NCBI RefSeq assembly: GCF_003573695.1
Contig: NC_039364.1
Span: forward strand, 67,476,256-67,540,255
Source: Papaver somniferum
Taxonomy: Eukaryota > Streptophyta > Magnoliopsida > Ranunculales > Papaveraceae
Reading direction: 5' to 3'
Length of the DNA: 64,000 nt
The translations under genes and the position numbers were made by a program. Of the stretch, positions 36,600-48,000 are shown piece by piece (position 1 is the stretch's first letter; each line of letters opens with the position of its first letter). The notes under the pieces were generated by a model. That model was given only the letters and a program-made list of their open reading frames with translations. It was not told where the DNA came from and searched no databases.

Positions 36600-36980
36600 C
36601 GGCCCAACATTCCAGGAAAAGCATCATCCGTCACCCGAGAAGGATATCAAGGAAGATGTACCACGACTCACACTGTAACTTGGATATATCATCATGTGTA
36701 GCTATAAATAGAGAGCATTGTAGAGAGTTGAAGCCAGGAAATTTAGTGAGAAATGAGAGAGAACTAAGAACATTGTGGTGAGTATAGAGAGTTTACTAGT
36801 GAGATACACCCCTTGTAACTTTGAATCAAGCAATAAAGATCATCCGTTTACCCCCGTGGACGTAGGTAATCATACCGAACCACGTATATCTTGTGTTCTT
36901 AAGCATCTCTTGTTTGTTGGCTTCAATATATGTGTGTTTATGATTCTTTGGATGTAGAAGTAGGATTTTCCACATCTACA
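36600..36980 (+). repeat. Element B 3' LTR, right part
   Basis: A TATA box (TATAAATA, 36703-36710) is followed by a transcript-like leader, an AATAAA-like 'caataaagatc' near 36833 and 'cgtggacgtaggtaatcataccgaaccacg', a hairpin common in Tat LTRs. The LTR ends at 'ttttccacatctaca' (36980), which resembles the ends of A, E and F. The LTR start cannot be placed because the 5' copy is outside the window. Confidence 0.6.
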
Positions 36981-38435
36981 TAACTATTGAATGGAGTGAT
37001 ACTAACCGATCATAGCTACAAATCCCGCAGATGAAACAGTCGGATCGTATCTCACAGAACATAGTTCACCACCCTGTAAACACCCTGTAGTGAAGAAGGC
37101 GAGCACAAAAGAAAAGGAAATCATAATTGACAACATACCTTTTCCCCTCTTAATTTATAGCCGTACCTTAGGTTTTTGATGGAACATAATCAAAACTTTA
37201 TCCATATCTGTCTGTTTTGATGGTAGTTAACAATGCAGATATCAAAAGACCAAAACATAAAACTTAAGAAATTTACCTTCTTTGTACGTATTTTATGCTT
37301 GATAGGTGGATGAATCTATACCATTTTTGAGAACGATCAACTCATTGTCAACCACGATGGGTTTCGCATGTCTTTCTCTGTCTCTCGATTTCCCGTATTG
37401 GTTTGGTTTTCAATAAGTTTTCTACACTTTTTCCCGATATAAGAGTTTTCCGTTAGGTTTTTCTACACTTCCCCAATTAGAAGTTTTGGATTCCTAACGT
37501 AGATTTGAATTCTAATTTGGTAGGTTATTGATTTCCGAATTGAATGCGTATTCCCCATTTTCTAACCAATCATATGATGCCAAATGTCCTCACCAAAACT
37601 TTTGTTTCATAAAGCTCAAAAAAGCTTTATTTCGGCCAATAGGAAGCGAGGGTTTTCTTACCATTCAATATGGAAGATTTATTTGTCTAGGCCTTTAAGT
37701 CTTTAAATTTTTCCATACCTTCCCCATCCCCTAACGACTCATAAACCTTAGGCAAGAACAAAAGATATTCCAAATCCAATTGAATTTTTTGCGACTTTCC
37801 AAATCCAAATCCTAGCATTAATTGGATTCTCCCTATAAAATGTCTAATCCAATTCGAGAACATCATCTGTTCTACCGGTTGAACATGTAAGTTTTATATT
37901 TTTCCTTTCTTCCACATACATTTTCTAATCCAATATTTTGATGAATTTAAATTTTTAATTGCTATGATTATGTTGCTATGTGGTTTTCCCTTTACCCTTG
38001 ATGATGGTACTTTATCCATTCAAGTTAATTAGGTATACCGTGTTTCTCTTAATCCTATTTCTAAATTTGGTATCTGATGAAATATTTTTTTTTAAAATTG
38101 TCAATAGCTATCAAATGGACAGACGAAATATCGCAAATGAATTTCAAACCCTAAAAGGTAGCATCCTCGCCAGATGAGAAGAATCCTCTCTAATTTTTTC
38201 TATATCTGGGAACATTTAACCACAACTAACCACAACGAATGGATAGAGAGAATCTCATGATAATGGTTCGTTTTTCTCTTCTTTTTTTTTCTTCTGCTTT
38301 TTACTTAAAGGTCTAAACCAAATGTTATATTTGTGTTGTAATTATTTTTATCATCTCAAAGCAATGTATAAAGGTTTAGACCAGTCAATATGAACTTCAA
38401 ATACTCAGGAATTAAGATTCTTGGAACAACTATAG
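36981..38435. other. Unassigned AT-rich sequence left of element D
   Basis: No repeat family, domain or LTR is recognised. There are pyrimidine-rich stretches, a TATA-like 'ctataaaatgtct' near 37832 and a splice-donor-like 'acatgtaagttt' near 37886, but no convincing exon. It may be older host DNA into which D and B were inserted. Confidence 0.4.
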
Positions 38436-38805
38436 TGTAGCACAAATAAGGGTTTTAAAGGATAGTTTAAGTTTCGTCAGAAACTTAATTAAAATCTGAT
38501 TCTAGGATGAAGATTCTAAGGTAAAATATTGACAATTAAAGTTGATAATAATATTAATAAAAGAGATGTCTTTAAAACAAGAAGGCATAGCCTTTAAATA
38601 GGTTCACAAGAACCAACTAAACTTGAAAAGAAAAGGAAATCTAAGCAAACTAGGAAAGAAAAGACTTGCAAAGCAAGTAAACCAATCAGTTGTATGGGAT
38701 CAACTGTAATAGTTGATACATGTACAAAGGATCAATTGTCATAGTTGATACACGCTTCAGGGGTCAACTGTCGTATTTGATACGTATAAAATATGTACTA
38801 CATCA
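38436..38805 (-). repeat. Element D 3' LTR
   Basis: On the plus strand it runs TGTAGCACAAATAAGG to GTACTACATCA. It contains three to four copies of 'ggatcaactgtaatagttgatac'. It is followed by the polypurine tract (minus AAGAAGGGGGGAC). Confidence 0.92.
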
Positions 38806-38817
38806 GTCCCCCCTTCT
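38806..38817 (-). other. Element D polypurine tract
   Basis: The minus strand reads AAGAAGGGGGGAC directly before the LTR start TGATGTAG. It sets the orientation of the element. Confidence 0.85.
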
Positions 38818-38829
38818 TGAAAGAAACTC

Positions 38830-40191
38830 TCCCTCGAGTTAATGAATATAAAGAACTTCATTCTCTCCATGAAAAGTAAAAATTTCTTTCACATTGAATA
38901 TATTAGAGATGTTCCAATTTGATGGAAGATCAATAACATATGCATTATCACTAATTTTCTTCAAAATATTGAATTGCCCATATTTCTTCATCTAGGTCTT
39001 GTTGTAAGTACCAGTAGGAAATCTTTATTTTCTTAGATGAATCACAACCAATTCTCCTTCATCAAAAGTCTTAAATCTTCGATGTTGATTAGCATCCTCT
39101 TTATACTTGTTATTTGAAGCTTCAAGTTTTGACTTTACTTCTTGATGTATGAGTGAAGCTTTTTCAACAAAGTTATCTGCTTTAGCATTTGGTTTACGCA
39201 ACTTGGGAAGCACCACCATATCCAGAATATGATTAGGAACTTTAAAATAAACCATCTCAAAAGGTGTCTTATCCTTGGATCGATTGATTGAGGTGTTATA
39301 AGCAAATTCCATATTTGGAAGAAAATTATCCCATTGCTTCTCTTTTCCTCCAATAACCTTGGATCTAATCAAATTTCCTAAAGATCGATTGACCACTTCA
39401 GTTTGTCCATCTGTTTGAGGATGAGAAGTTGTGCTATACTGCAGTTTAGTTCCCAAACGCATCCATAAAGACTTCCAGAAATAACTCAAAAATTTAGTGT
39501 CTCTATCATAAGTAATTGTCTTGGGAATTCCATGCAGACGTACCACTTCTTTGAAAAATAAGTAAGAAACATTGGAGGCATCTGTAGTTTTCTTGCAGGC
39601 TATGAAGTGAGCCATTTTTGAATAACGATCAATAACTACTAAAATAGAATCATTCCCCCTGGCAATACGTGGTAAACCAAGCACAAAATACATGCTAATA
39701 TCCACCCAAGGAGCATCTGGAACTGGTAGTGGAGTGTATAAACCTGTATTTTGAATACTTCCTTTAGACTGTTGGCAAACCATGCATTTATGTACGTACT
39801 TTTGAACATCATATTTAAGAAAAGGTCAAAAATAACGTTTTTCAACCAAAGCAATGTTTTTATCTTTTCCAAAATGTCCACCAAGTCCACTCCCATGCAT
39901 TTCTTGTATAAGATGAAGACGTAAAGAACAAAGTGGAATACATAAACGATTCCCTTTATAAAGATAACCATCTTGAATAAGATAATCATCAACGCTGCCT
40001 GTTGAAGAACTACACTTTTCCCATAAACTCCTAAAATCATTGTCATCATCATAAAGATCTTTCAAGAAATCAAAAGCTAAACTCTCATGTTTAAGAGTAA
40101 CTAGAAGATGAGCTCTTCTACTCAAAGCATCAAAAACTTGATTAAGTTTTCCACAATGGAAAATGTATATTGATTGATAGTTAATAACCAC
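38830..40191 (-). pseudogene. Element D integrase
   Basis: The H2C2 motif (EMHGSGLGGHF ... CMVCQQSKG) is at about 39910-39770, with a stop at 39826 inside it. The rve core follows. The first catalytic Asp is replaced: ISMYFVLGLP near 39688 where the family has SMDFVLGLP. The second (TYDRDTKF) and third (DGQTEVVNRSL) are kept. The end (DNAYVIDLP, FNVKEIFTFHG) reaches almost to the polypurine tract. A stop at 39025 splits the C-terminal domain. No chromodomain is visible after it. Confidence 0.88.
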
Positions 40192-41365
40192 CTATCATGC
40201 ATCCTATTGACCTTTGCTGAAGTTTTTAAAAACTTGAGAGCTTGATTATCAGTGTTAACAACAAACTCACTGTGAATAAGATAAGGATGCCAATTCTTAA
40301 GAGCTTGAACAAGAGCAATTAATTCCAACTCATAAGTTGACCACTTCTTCCTTGTATCTGAATTTTTTTCAATATAATATGCAACTGATGTCCTTTTTGA
40401 GATAACACAGCACCAATGCCAACAACATAAGCATCACAATGAATCTCAAAAGGTTTATCAAAATTGGGCATGGCAAGAACAGGGGCACTACATAATTTCT
40501 CTTTGATTAAATTAAAACTCTTATCTGCTTCTTCAGTCCATTCAAAAGTATCACGCTTCAAACAATATGTTAAACCAGCTGCAATGGTACTAAAATTCCT
40601 CACAAATATTTTGTAGAATGAAGTTGAACCATGAAACTACGTACTTCACGTATAGAAGTTGGAACAGGCCAATCAATAATTGCTTTGATATTAGAATCAT
40701 CCACAGAAATACCAGTATCTGACACAACATAGCCCAAAAAGGTAACTCTGTTGGTAAAGAATGTGCACTTCTTCAAGTTTACATACAAATCATTTTCTTG
40801 TAAAGCTGTAAAAACCTGAGATAAATGCAAAAGATGCTCTTCTTCACTGTTGCTAAAAATCAATATGTCATCAAAATAGACAATAACAAATTTTCCAAGA
40901 AAAGGTTGCAGAACTTGGTTCATTAGACCCATAAATGTGTTGGGTGCATTAGATAGACCAAAATGCATGACTAACCACTCATACAAACCTTCCTTTGTCT
41001 TGAAAGATGTTTTCCATTCATCACCTTCTCGAATACGTATTTGACGATATCCACTACGTAAATCAAGCTTTGTAAACACTTTAGCACCAGAAAGCATATC
41101 AATCATATCATCAATTCTTGGTATGGGAAATCTATATGGTATAATAACTCTGTTTAAAGATCTACAGTCTATACACATACGAAGTCCACCATCCTTCTCG
41201 TCTACTAAAAAGGCTGGACTAGCACAAGGACTTTTTCCAAGTCTTATCAAACCTTTTTGTTACAAATCATCAACCTGACCTTGTAATATCTCATGCTCTT
41301 TAGGACTTAACCTATAATGAGGTTGATTAGGAATAGAAGTTCCAGGTATAAAGTCTATCTGATGT
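40122..41365 (-). pseudogene. Element D RT and RNase H
   Basis: From the LTR edge the frame reads IDFIPGTSIPNQPHYR, the usual chromovirus RT entry. One stop lies near 41265, and the main open part is 41250-40600. Motifs are [37 protein letters not shown] and the intact catalytic [11 protein letters not shown] frame change near 40610 leads to RNase H ([36 protein letters not shown]), which changes frame again near 40340 (VVNTDNQALKFL). The enzyme would synthesise cDNA. It is non-functional here. Confidence 0.9.
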
Positions 41366-41734
41366 TGTAGCACATAAAAGGGTTTTAAAGGATAGTTTAA
41401 GTTTCGTCAGAAACTTAATTAAAATCTGATTTTAGGATCAAGATTCCAAGGTAAAAGATTGATAATAAAAGTTGATAATAATACTAATAAAAGAGATGTC
41501 TTTAAAACAAGAAGGCATATCCTTTAAATAGGTTCACAAGAACCGACTAAAGTTGAAAGAAAAGGAAATCTAAGCAAACTAGGAAACAAAAGACTTGCAA
41601 AGAAAGTAAACCAATCACTTGTATGGGATCAACTGTAATAGTTGATACATGTACGAAGGATCAACTGTCATAGTTGATACACGCTACAGGGGTCAACTGT
41701 CATAGTTGATACGTATAAAAGATGTACTACATCA
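41366..41734 (-). repeat. Element D 5' LTR
   Basis: It is 369 bp, nearly identical to 38436-38805, including the repeated 'tcaactgtcatagttgatac'. Its inner edge touches RT codons with no PBS or leader, which is the deletion junction. Confidence 0.92.
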
Positions 41735-42477
41735 TAATATGAAGACGTAAAACCAACTAATTTTGTAATTAATTGTGTAGTTCTGATACAAATGATTGGA
41801 GTGAAGGAAGTCTGTGGCTCATATTATGCAGCAATATTAATTATCCAAATATAATAGCAAATTGATTGTCCATTTAGATTGTTGTGTTGGATTTATGAGA
41901 AAATGGGAAAGTTAAATTTTGGCAATTGAATTTACAGATCTTTAGAGTTAGAAGGATGTAATCATCCAAGTTTTACCTTTCATTCTTAATAAAAATCCCA
42001 TAAACTCCAAATTATTCGGTAGATCGATCACTTTTAGTACTCAGGTACTAACGTACATATGTAAAATATCCAAAAAAAAATAAAATCCTGAGGTGGATAA
42101 TGAAAAAAATCCTTGGTAGTTTGGTTTCTTCTTCCACTCATGGTTATTACTGTTTCTCATTATGATAGAAAATGATTGTTTCAATGGCATTTTTCAGTGC
42201 TTATGATAATGGTTGACGTTCATCAACTACATAGTGTAGATACTGCGAATGGATTTAAACATCAAGTTTTGAGGAAGTCAGATATATAGGCAAGGTATTG
42301 AAAGCGTGAAGTGTTTTTCATTTTTAGGAAAGAGATGCTTATGTGGAAGCGTGAAGCGTCGCTTCATGGTTGATGTTTGAAGCGGATGTTTTCTTATAAA
42401 TAAATTAGTTGTAACTAGTAATTATAAATTTATTAGAAAGATAATATCTATATAAATTTTTTATAAGTATAATTATT
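41735..42477. other. Unassigned sequence between elements D and E
   Basis: This is AT-rich with no recognised domain. A 'gtgaagcgtcgcttcatggt' inverted-repeat stretch lies near 42310-42390. It probably represents the host DNA also seen at 36981-38435. Confidence 0.4.
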
Positions 42478-45140
42478 TGTTTATGGGTGAAAACTATTTC
42501 TGCCGGTTTTGGTAATTTGGGGTGTGTGGATGAGAAATGAATCTAAACCCTAAACAAATGCACTGCACAGGAGTGCTTGTGATTCGAGAAATCAATCTGT
42601 ACAACTCTGGCCTAAACCAAGAAATGGTCGTTCCAGACTTGCTTCGGTCACAAAGTGGAGGAGATGGGGTTGATCTTAGGGAGGGAAGCGAAGAAGTTGT
42701 TGAGATTGTGAAGGTGTTGGCTGTGTATGACTTGTATCAGAAAGCTGAACTTGCTTGCAGAATGAAAGCTATCAGTTCTGGTGTTGGAATACGATTGTAT
42801 CAACACTTGGTTTCTGTTATCTTGTTATGTCTTGGAAATAGGGAGGAGAACCTATTTATACAATTCATTGAGCCTAATCCACGTCTCTCATGGGAAATGG
42901 AGAAAGTGGAGTGATGGAGTAGTGGAGTTGCGTGTGTTAGTGTCACATGATCAGTCTTGCCCACTTCTCCCATCATCACTAACCGTCCATGTCTTCCTGA
43001 CACGTTCTTGTGATGGCGCGTTGTGCGCTGCACGCTGTAAACCGCTAGACCAATACCCCAGTAAGTATCCCCCAGTTTGTGACATGTTTGATGTCTCGAA
43101 TGTGTGGATCGCAGGACCCACAAAAAGTAGCATGTGATGCTAGATTAAATAACTAAGTTATTTAGGAAGTCGATACTTGTGAAGTATCGTGTGTATTTTA
43201 TGCAGGTAATGCATCAAATATATTCAGCATGTGTGAAGCATCGCTGTTTTAAGGCTTAACGGAGTAAGTCGCGGATTAAACATCTTAAAATAGCATCACG
43301 TCCAGCCATCTTTGAGTGATCGTTTGGAGGTTGTACAAGTAAGTCTTGACTTGGCCGATCACTTTGTGTGGAAGAGTGGTGGACGGTGATTGTGGTGATG
43401 CCTCACTGGTCGCCTAACTCCTGTCTTAGGTTTTCCGTCCAAGCTGGTGAAGTTGGACGGACGAGATGGCTTGCGACCCACATCTGCAACCGTCGGATTA
43501 GGGTTTAGGAGGTGTTCGAACACCAACCTTTAGCTTGGTCGAATCCAAGCATGGGACACGTTTTTGGCAGGGCCGGTTGGGTATGCGTGTAGACGGCATG
43601 TTGGTGTAGGTGTCTGTACCTCACTGTCCCATGGAGATGCGATCTAAGCCACTCAATTTTTGCGGCGAAGAGGAGCGGTTGAGATTGATTTGCGACAGAA
43701 ATCCCATGCCACAAAGGAATTGAAGACCGTACGTCGTGCCTACTTCGGGCGCGCGTTTCGAGATGACCAACCATGGTCGGTCTTGGACGATCAGTCACAC
43801 GTGCAGTCGGCAGGCCAGTGTACACGTCCGTACTTCAATGTCCCGTGAAGATGTGATCTAAGCCGCTCAATTTGTCCAGAAAAGTTGAGTGGTCGAGATC
43901 GATTTTCTATTGAAAACGCGCGGCCATGCCTAGTTTGGGCGCACAAATCGAGACGACCAACCATAGGTGGTCTTGACCGATTAGTCATGTATGTAGGCGG
44001 GCCCATGGTGATTATGTTGACATGCTCTGGGCCCTTTGAATCTACATCTACACCCTCTATCTATTCTTGCGAAGATGGATGGTTGAGACTGATTTGCGAC
44101 ACATGTGATGTGCCGCAAACCCTAATTAGGGTTTCACGTCCACGCTGCTTTGACTGGAAGAATTGGCAAGACACGATTCTTCTTTGGGGAGTCTGGCCAT
44201 GTGGGGCCCACATTGGTCCGGTGGTGAACGCGCCAATACCTACCTGGTGGCTATGGGTCCGATCTAAGCCATCCAATCATTCCGGTGAAATTGGATGGTC
44301 GTGATAAATTTGGGACCTTTAGTGGAATTTCCTGCGACCCTCAATTCTTCACGCTGACACAACTTCGGACAATCATATATTGCAATCTGGTCAGGTTAAG
44401 GAAGAGTCGGTCATGAAGGTAGGAAGAAGGTCTGACGGTGTACACCACGGCGCTTGTTCGACTGGCTTTGGGCTGATCCACGCCTTCCAACCACGCCGGT
44501 GAAGTTGGACGGACGTGATGAACTTGAGACTGCCATAGGCGGCCTTTGTTTGTACGATTCCTCCAAGATGCTCCATACCAGTCTGGACATCCAACTTCAG
44601 GCTGGTGTTCGGTGGTAGTTTGGGAGGCATGTTAGATATTCGACCGACCAGGGCATAAGTAGGCCCGCTGGTGGTCATTAATGTAGTAGCCTGCTCCTGC
44701 TGAGGATCTTCTAGGCTGGTTAAATCATACGGCAAACTCGCGTGGTCGTGATTTTTTCTGAGACTGATATGGTCAGTCCAGATTCAAATATGCTTAATCG
44801 GGCTAGTATAACACACCGAGAGTTGTAGCCTGTACAGGTATTTCGTGCATGCCTCATTAGTGACACTTGGAGATTCGTGTTACTCTGCTGAGAGTAACAC
44901 TCAGTCGTCATGCCACACCAATAATGAGAGTTCAGTGGGAACAATACAGGAAATACAAGGCTGGTCATGATGCCATAAATTCATAGGGTACATCGGATTG
45001 TTGCTACATGCTCCATTCTAGGTGAATTAGTAAAGTGAAGAAGTATTCATCACTCATTAATGGCTTTATCCTTTACAGGATGTCAGCGCATAATTTTGGC
45101 TTTTACGATTTTATCCTGAAATGAAAATCCACCGTCAACA
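42478..45140 (-). repeat. Element E 3' LTR
   Basis: It is 2663 bp, from TGTTTATGGGTGAAAAC to 'ccaccgtcaaca'. It matches 49790-51132 closely over the first 1340 bp. Four degenerate ~200-bp modules of the type 'gatctaagccactcaat...gattgatttgcgac' lie at about 43630, 43850, 44050 and 44260. The polypurine tract follows (minus GCAGGGGATTTAA, 45141-45153). Confidence 0.88.
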
Positions 45141-45530
45141 TTAAATCCCCTGCGTAGCGCATAATGGTTACACTATTGTGGGGTAGGCATGAGATGGTGA
45201 CAAATTTGTATACTGAAATTATTAAGCTAAAGTAAATACGCATTTACCGCATAGATAGATACCGTCAGGTGTTGTCTGGCTAGTCGAACCTGATTAGGGG
45301 TGTGGGGGAAGCAGGACTTGGTCAGGTGATCCGGTTCCCTTTGTTTTCCTCCGCACATATCTGGACAGAGCTTGGACCTGTTCTTGGACTGGGTGTACTC
45401 CCTTCCATTATACGGCGGCTTCTCTCAAATATATCCGATAAGCATTGTTGATATTTATCCCAAATTAGCATCCTTTATAGGTGGCAAGTGAAGACTCCCT
45501 TTCTCCCTGGGATTCTGTTGGCTCGTGAAA

Positions 45531-45536
45531 TATAAA
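45531..45536 (+). promoter_or_regulatory. TATA box of element E's antisense gene
   Basis: TATAAAGAAAATTC lies about 150 bp upstream of the ATG at 45680. A 5' UTR intron (donor CCAG|GTACTG near 45590, acceptor TTGGCAG at 45673) lies between. The arrangement repeats that of F at 54630. Confidence 0.5.
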
Positions 45537-45679
45537 GAAAATTCTAAGGTCTCCTCCTATCACAGGATCGTTTTCTTCTATATTCCAGGTACTGCTCCGC
45601 GCTTATCTGATCTTCTGATCGATCAACAATAATGATGATTTTTTTTGTAACCATAACTTCTTCTTTTTGGCAGTTTATC

Positions 45680-46294
45680 ATGGAGGCGATTGGTGATGAT
45701 CACTCTGTAACTTCTCCAGAAAAAAGTTTTGAAGTCAATAAGCCTGAGGAGGCTGGTGCACATGAGGAGGTAATGGCTCAAATTGATCTCCCACTCCGTG
45801 AAGTCGGTCGTGCTATACAAGTGATGTCCATTCTGCACCTGCATATTACCAGGGGACGCATCTGTGCCCTTTCAGCTGCAATCGATATGGAGGAGCAATG
45901 GAGGTGCGATGAAGCATTGCGAGAATCAACAAGCGCAAGAGCTGAGAGATTTGCAGCACGGTTAAAGAGGTGGAGGTTTGAACACAAACGACCTCTCGGT
46001 GAAGATAAATGTGATTACCCAATCCATGATGGCGTGATAATCCTCGATTCTGATACAAACGAACCTGAGTGTCTGAAAGTGCTCAACACAATTCCTAACG
46101 TTGTCGTGCTTCTTGGGGAAGATGTGGAAGCTGTCTCTGTTGATGCTGTTGAGGCGGATAGCGTTGCTGCAGAAATATCCGAAGCGGAAGCTGAGGCAGA
46201 TCCGGAGGAAGAAGCAGTATCGGTCCATGATGGCGATGGTGTTGAAGCAGGTCCTAGCGGTGGTGTAGGCGCGGTCGACCTTGTTTATGGCTAA
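45680..46294 (+). CDS. Antisense gene of element E, acidic protein of unknown function
   Basis: The open frame of about 204 codons starts MEAIGDDHSVTSPEK directly after a splice acceptor. A longer in-frame start at 45632 would lie inside the predicted intron and is rejected. A helical, charged middle (ALRESTSARAERFAARLKRW) is followed by DGVIILDSD and a strongly acidic, Ala/Glu-rich tail (AEISEAEAEADPEEEAVS) ending in a glycine-rich stretch. No domain is recognised. It has no stops or frameshifts, unlike every other frame in E. A poly(A)-type signal (GAATAAAGG near 46408) follows. It is transcribed opposite to gag. Confidence 0.6.
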   Translation: MEAIGDDHSVTSPEKSFEVNKPEEAGAHEEVMAQIDLPLREVGRAIQVMSILHLHITRGRICALSAAIDMEEQWRCDEALRESTSARAERFAARLKRWRFEHKRPLGEDKCDYPIHDGVIILDSDTNEPECLKVLNTIPNVVVLLGEDVEAVSVDAVEADSVAAEISEAEAEADPEEEAVSVHDGDGVEAGPSGGVGAVDLVYG

Positions 46295-46399
46295 ACCTAT
46301 TTGCTTCTTTTTCTATTTTCAAATATATTCCCGTAATTCGCGAACATCTTCCTTGTACTCAGTGGCGGCTGAGTTCAAGATCTTCTTCTTTTGTTTGCT

Positions 46400-46920
46400 T
46401 GTTTGAATAAAGGTTTTTATGTTATAATTTTTCGTAAGACTACATCTGAACCTTTTCAGGCGCAATGGTGTGCCTTCATATGTATGTGATTTTTCATGAT
46501 AAAAGAAATAATGCCATAATGGAATACCAAGGACCCGTATGTGCTCCTGACGCGAGATCTCCCTGGTCTTGCTGGGATAAATGGCTCAAAGCATCTTCTT
46601 TTCTGCACATATTCTTGACTTCTTACGAAATGTTTGCTTAGGGTTTCCTTCCTGGCTTGCTCTAGTGGGTTGATTTAGGCTGACTCAGGATTCTGTGTCT
46701 TCTTTTAGGGGGTAAAGAAGTTCTTAGATGGAAATAATATTTCAATTAACTTGAAAATTGAATATTGAAACCCTAATTATGAATGCAAGTATTGCAATCA
46801 TTTTATGGAGGAATTACAAATATGGTATGAAAAGGTAATTGTAAAAGAAACACGCTGAAGGAAATAACACAGCGTTTTTAAAGTGTGGAGGACGCTGGAA
46901 AGTGGTAGCACAACGTCTTA
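46400..46920. other. Convergent 3' region of element E
   Basis: The sequence between the ends of the antisense gene and the sense polyprotein has no frame of note. 'atgcaagtattgcaatcatttta...ggaggaatt' near 46780-46820 recurs in F at 59590-59630, so this junction is shared by both elements. Confidence 0.55.
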
Positions 46921-47343
46921 AGTATGGTAGGGTTTGAGCCATCGTGAGTGAATTGTTACACCTTCCAGTTTGTCAGCGTTGATGAGCTTGCAGTAGCCGC
47001 CTAGGATAACATCTTCTACCAGGTACGGTTCATCCTCTCTTTAGGTGGGTGAGTCAGGTGGAGTGGTCACTTTCACCATCATGATCCCAACCTTGAATGT
47101 AGTCATCTTCGTCACCAGATCTCCAATTCCAAATGGTTTTGGGCGTACAGATACTTGGACCTTGGCCTTATCGTCTTTGATCGAGACATCCTCTAAGCTC
47201 TTGATAAAACGTTTGAAGGGGCCGGCCTCCCATTCACATCTCCTAGCCGGGGTTGGTTTGTTGGTTGGAACCAGTCCTCAGGACTTGTCAGAGTGAGGAG
47301 TGATTGGTTGCAAAAAGGGTTGCGTGGTGAGGCTTACTTGAGC
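46920..47343 (-). pseudogene. Integrase C-terminal tail of element E
   Basis: The minus-strand translation gives FGIGDLVTKMTTF, then EDEPYLVEDVI, GGYCKLINAD and IHSRWLKPYH. This is the GPY/F-type end of a Tat integrase. A stop separates the two halves near 47044. The zinc finger and rve core are absent. Upstream it joins the gag-like stretch that follows the protease. Confidence 0.65.
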
Positions 47344-48000
47344 TCAGAACCTCTTAATGTATGCTGATGGGCTCTCTCCAGGAAGTTGCGTCACGTTGGA
47401 AAGCTGCAGGTGCGGTAACAGACAGTCTTCAGGTCCGGACGGCTTGTTGGAGATTCTTCCGGGTATCGTAGCTGGTAGAGGACAAGCTCCCAGCGTTGCC
47501 TTGTTGTCATGTATCCAAGAGCGTCCCAGGACCATGTCGTAATTGGGATGCTCTTTGACTATGTAGAATCTTGCTTGCGTCGAGGCATCACCCAATTTGA
47601 CTTCAAGATCGATGTATCCATATGCATCTCAAAGTTCTCCCTATGGATTATTAATCACAGTTGGGATGCGAGTGGATTCTTGCTTTGAAATCCTTCTTGC
47701 CTTCAAGGTCTTGACAGTGATGATGTTGAATTCGGAGACCGTATCAATCAATGTGCTATCAAACTCAACATCCTTCAAACAAGCGACGGTTAGGAGTCCC
47801 CAGTTTCCCTTGCTTGCATCTTCCAGTAAAGACTGAGGTTTCGAGACCGCTTCCTTTTTCAGATACAAACGCTTTCCTGAGACAACGCGGTTGAGGGCTG
47901 CAAATATGTCCTGACGCTGTGTCTTGGAGAAATATAAAATCTCGCACAAACGTTCCATCATAGATTATACAGTCTTGCAAACAGAATCCCCGGAAATCAT
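47344..48000 (-). pseudogene. Degenerate protease of element E plus gag-like segment
   Basis: From 47961 the frame reads MMERLCEILYFSKTQRQDIF, then NWGLLTVACLKD. The active-site region is changed to LIDTVSEFNII, so the D-S/T-G triad is lost. After a stop near 47645, LGRSWIHDNKAT (the usual LGRPWIH element) is followed by LSNVTQLPGESPSAYIKRF. The last part resembles the gag motif EHLNDFVKRFR encoded upstream. The frame ends at 47344. Confidence 0.7.

Larger units (their letters stand above)
27941..36980 (+). mobile_element. Element B: Tat-lineage gypsy with antisense gene
   Basis: The plus-strand order is gag tail, protease, RT, RNase H, archaeal-type RNase H, zinc-binding integrase N-terminus, integrase core and C-terminal tail. 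A reverse-strand multi-exon gene and a 3' LTR ending near 36980 follow. The second RNase H and the antisense gene downstream of pol mark the Tat lineage (Retand-like). The start is missing because element A is inserted in gag; the 5' half lies left of the window. Many in-frame stops, mainly TAG, show the copy is dead. Confidence 0.9.
38436..41734 (-). mobile_element. Element D: Reina-like chromovirus, 5' half deleted
   Basis: Two 370-bp LTRs (38436-38805 and 41366-41734) enclose a minus-strand pol. On the minus strand they start TGATGTAGTAC and end TGTGCTACA. The polypurine tract is at 38806-38817. RT begins directly at the inner edge of the 5' LTR, so PBS, gag and protease are missing. RT, RNase H and integrase are present with stops. 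The small LTR and the C-terminal DNAYVIDLP...WNISNIFNV motif fit the Reina clade. I see no clean target-site duplication (TATAG on the left, TAATA on the right). Confidence 0.88.

Noticed and set aside
37839..37895. Possible first exon (MSNPIREHHLFYRLNM) with splice donor
   Set aside because: The TATA-like sequence is only a few bases before the ATG and no second exon is recognisable.
43505..44304. Open frames on both strands in the E LTR
   Set aside because: They coincide with degenerate ~200-bp LTR modules, and the copies in the other LTR are broken.
45632..45679. Upstream in-frame start (MMIFFVTITSSFWQFI) resembling a signal peptide
   Set aside because: The bases form the end of a predicted intron (pyrimidine-rich tract and CAG at 45673); MEAIGDD at 45680 is the better start.
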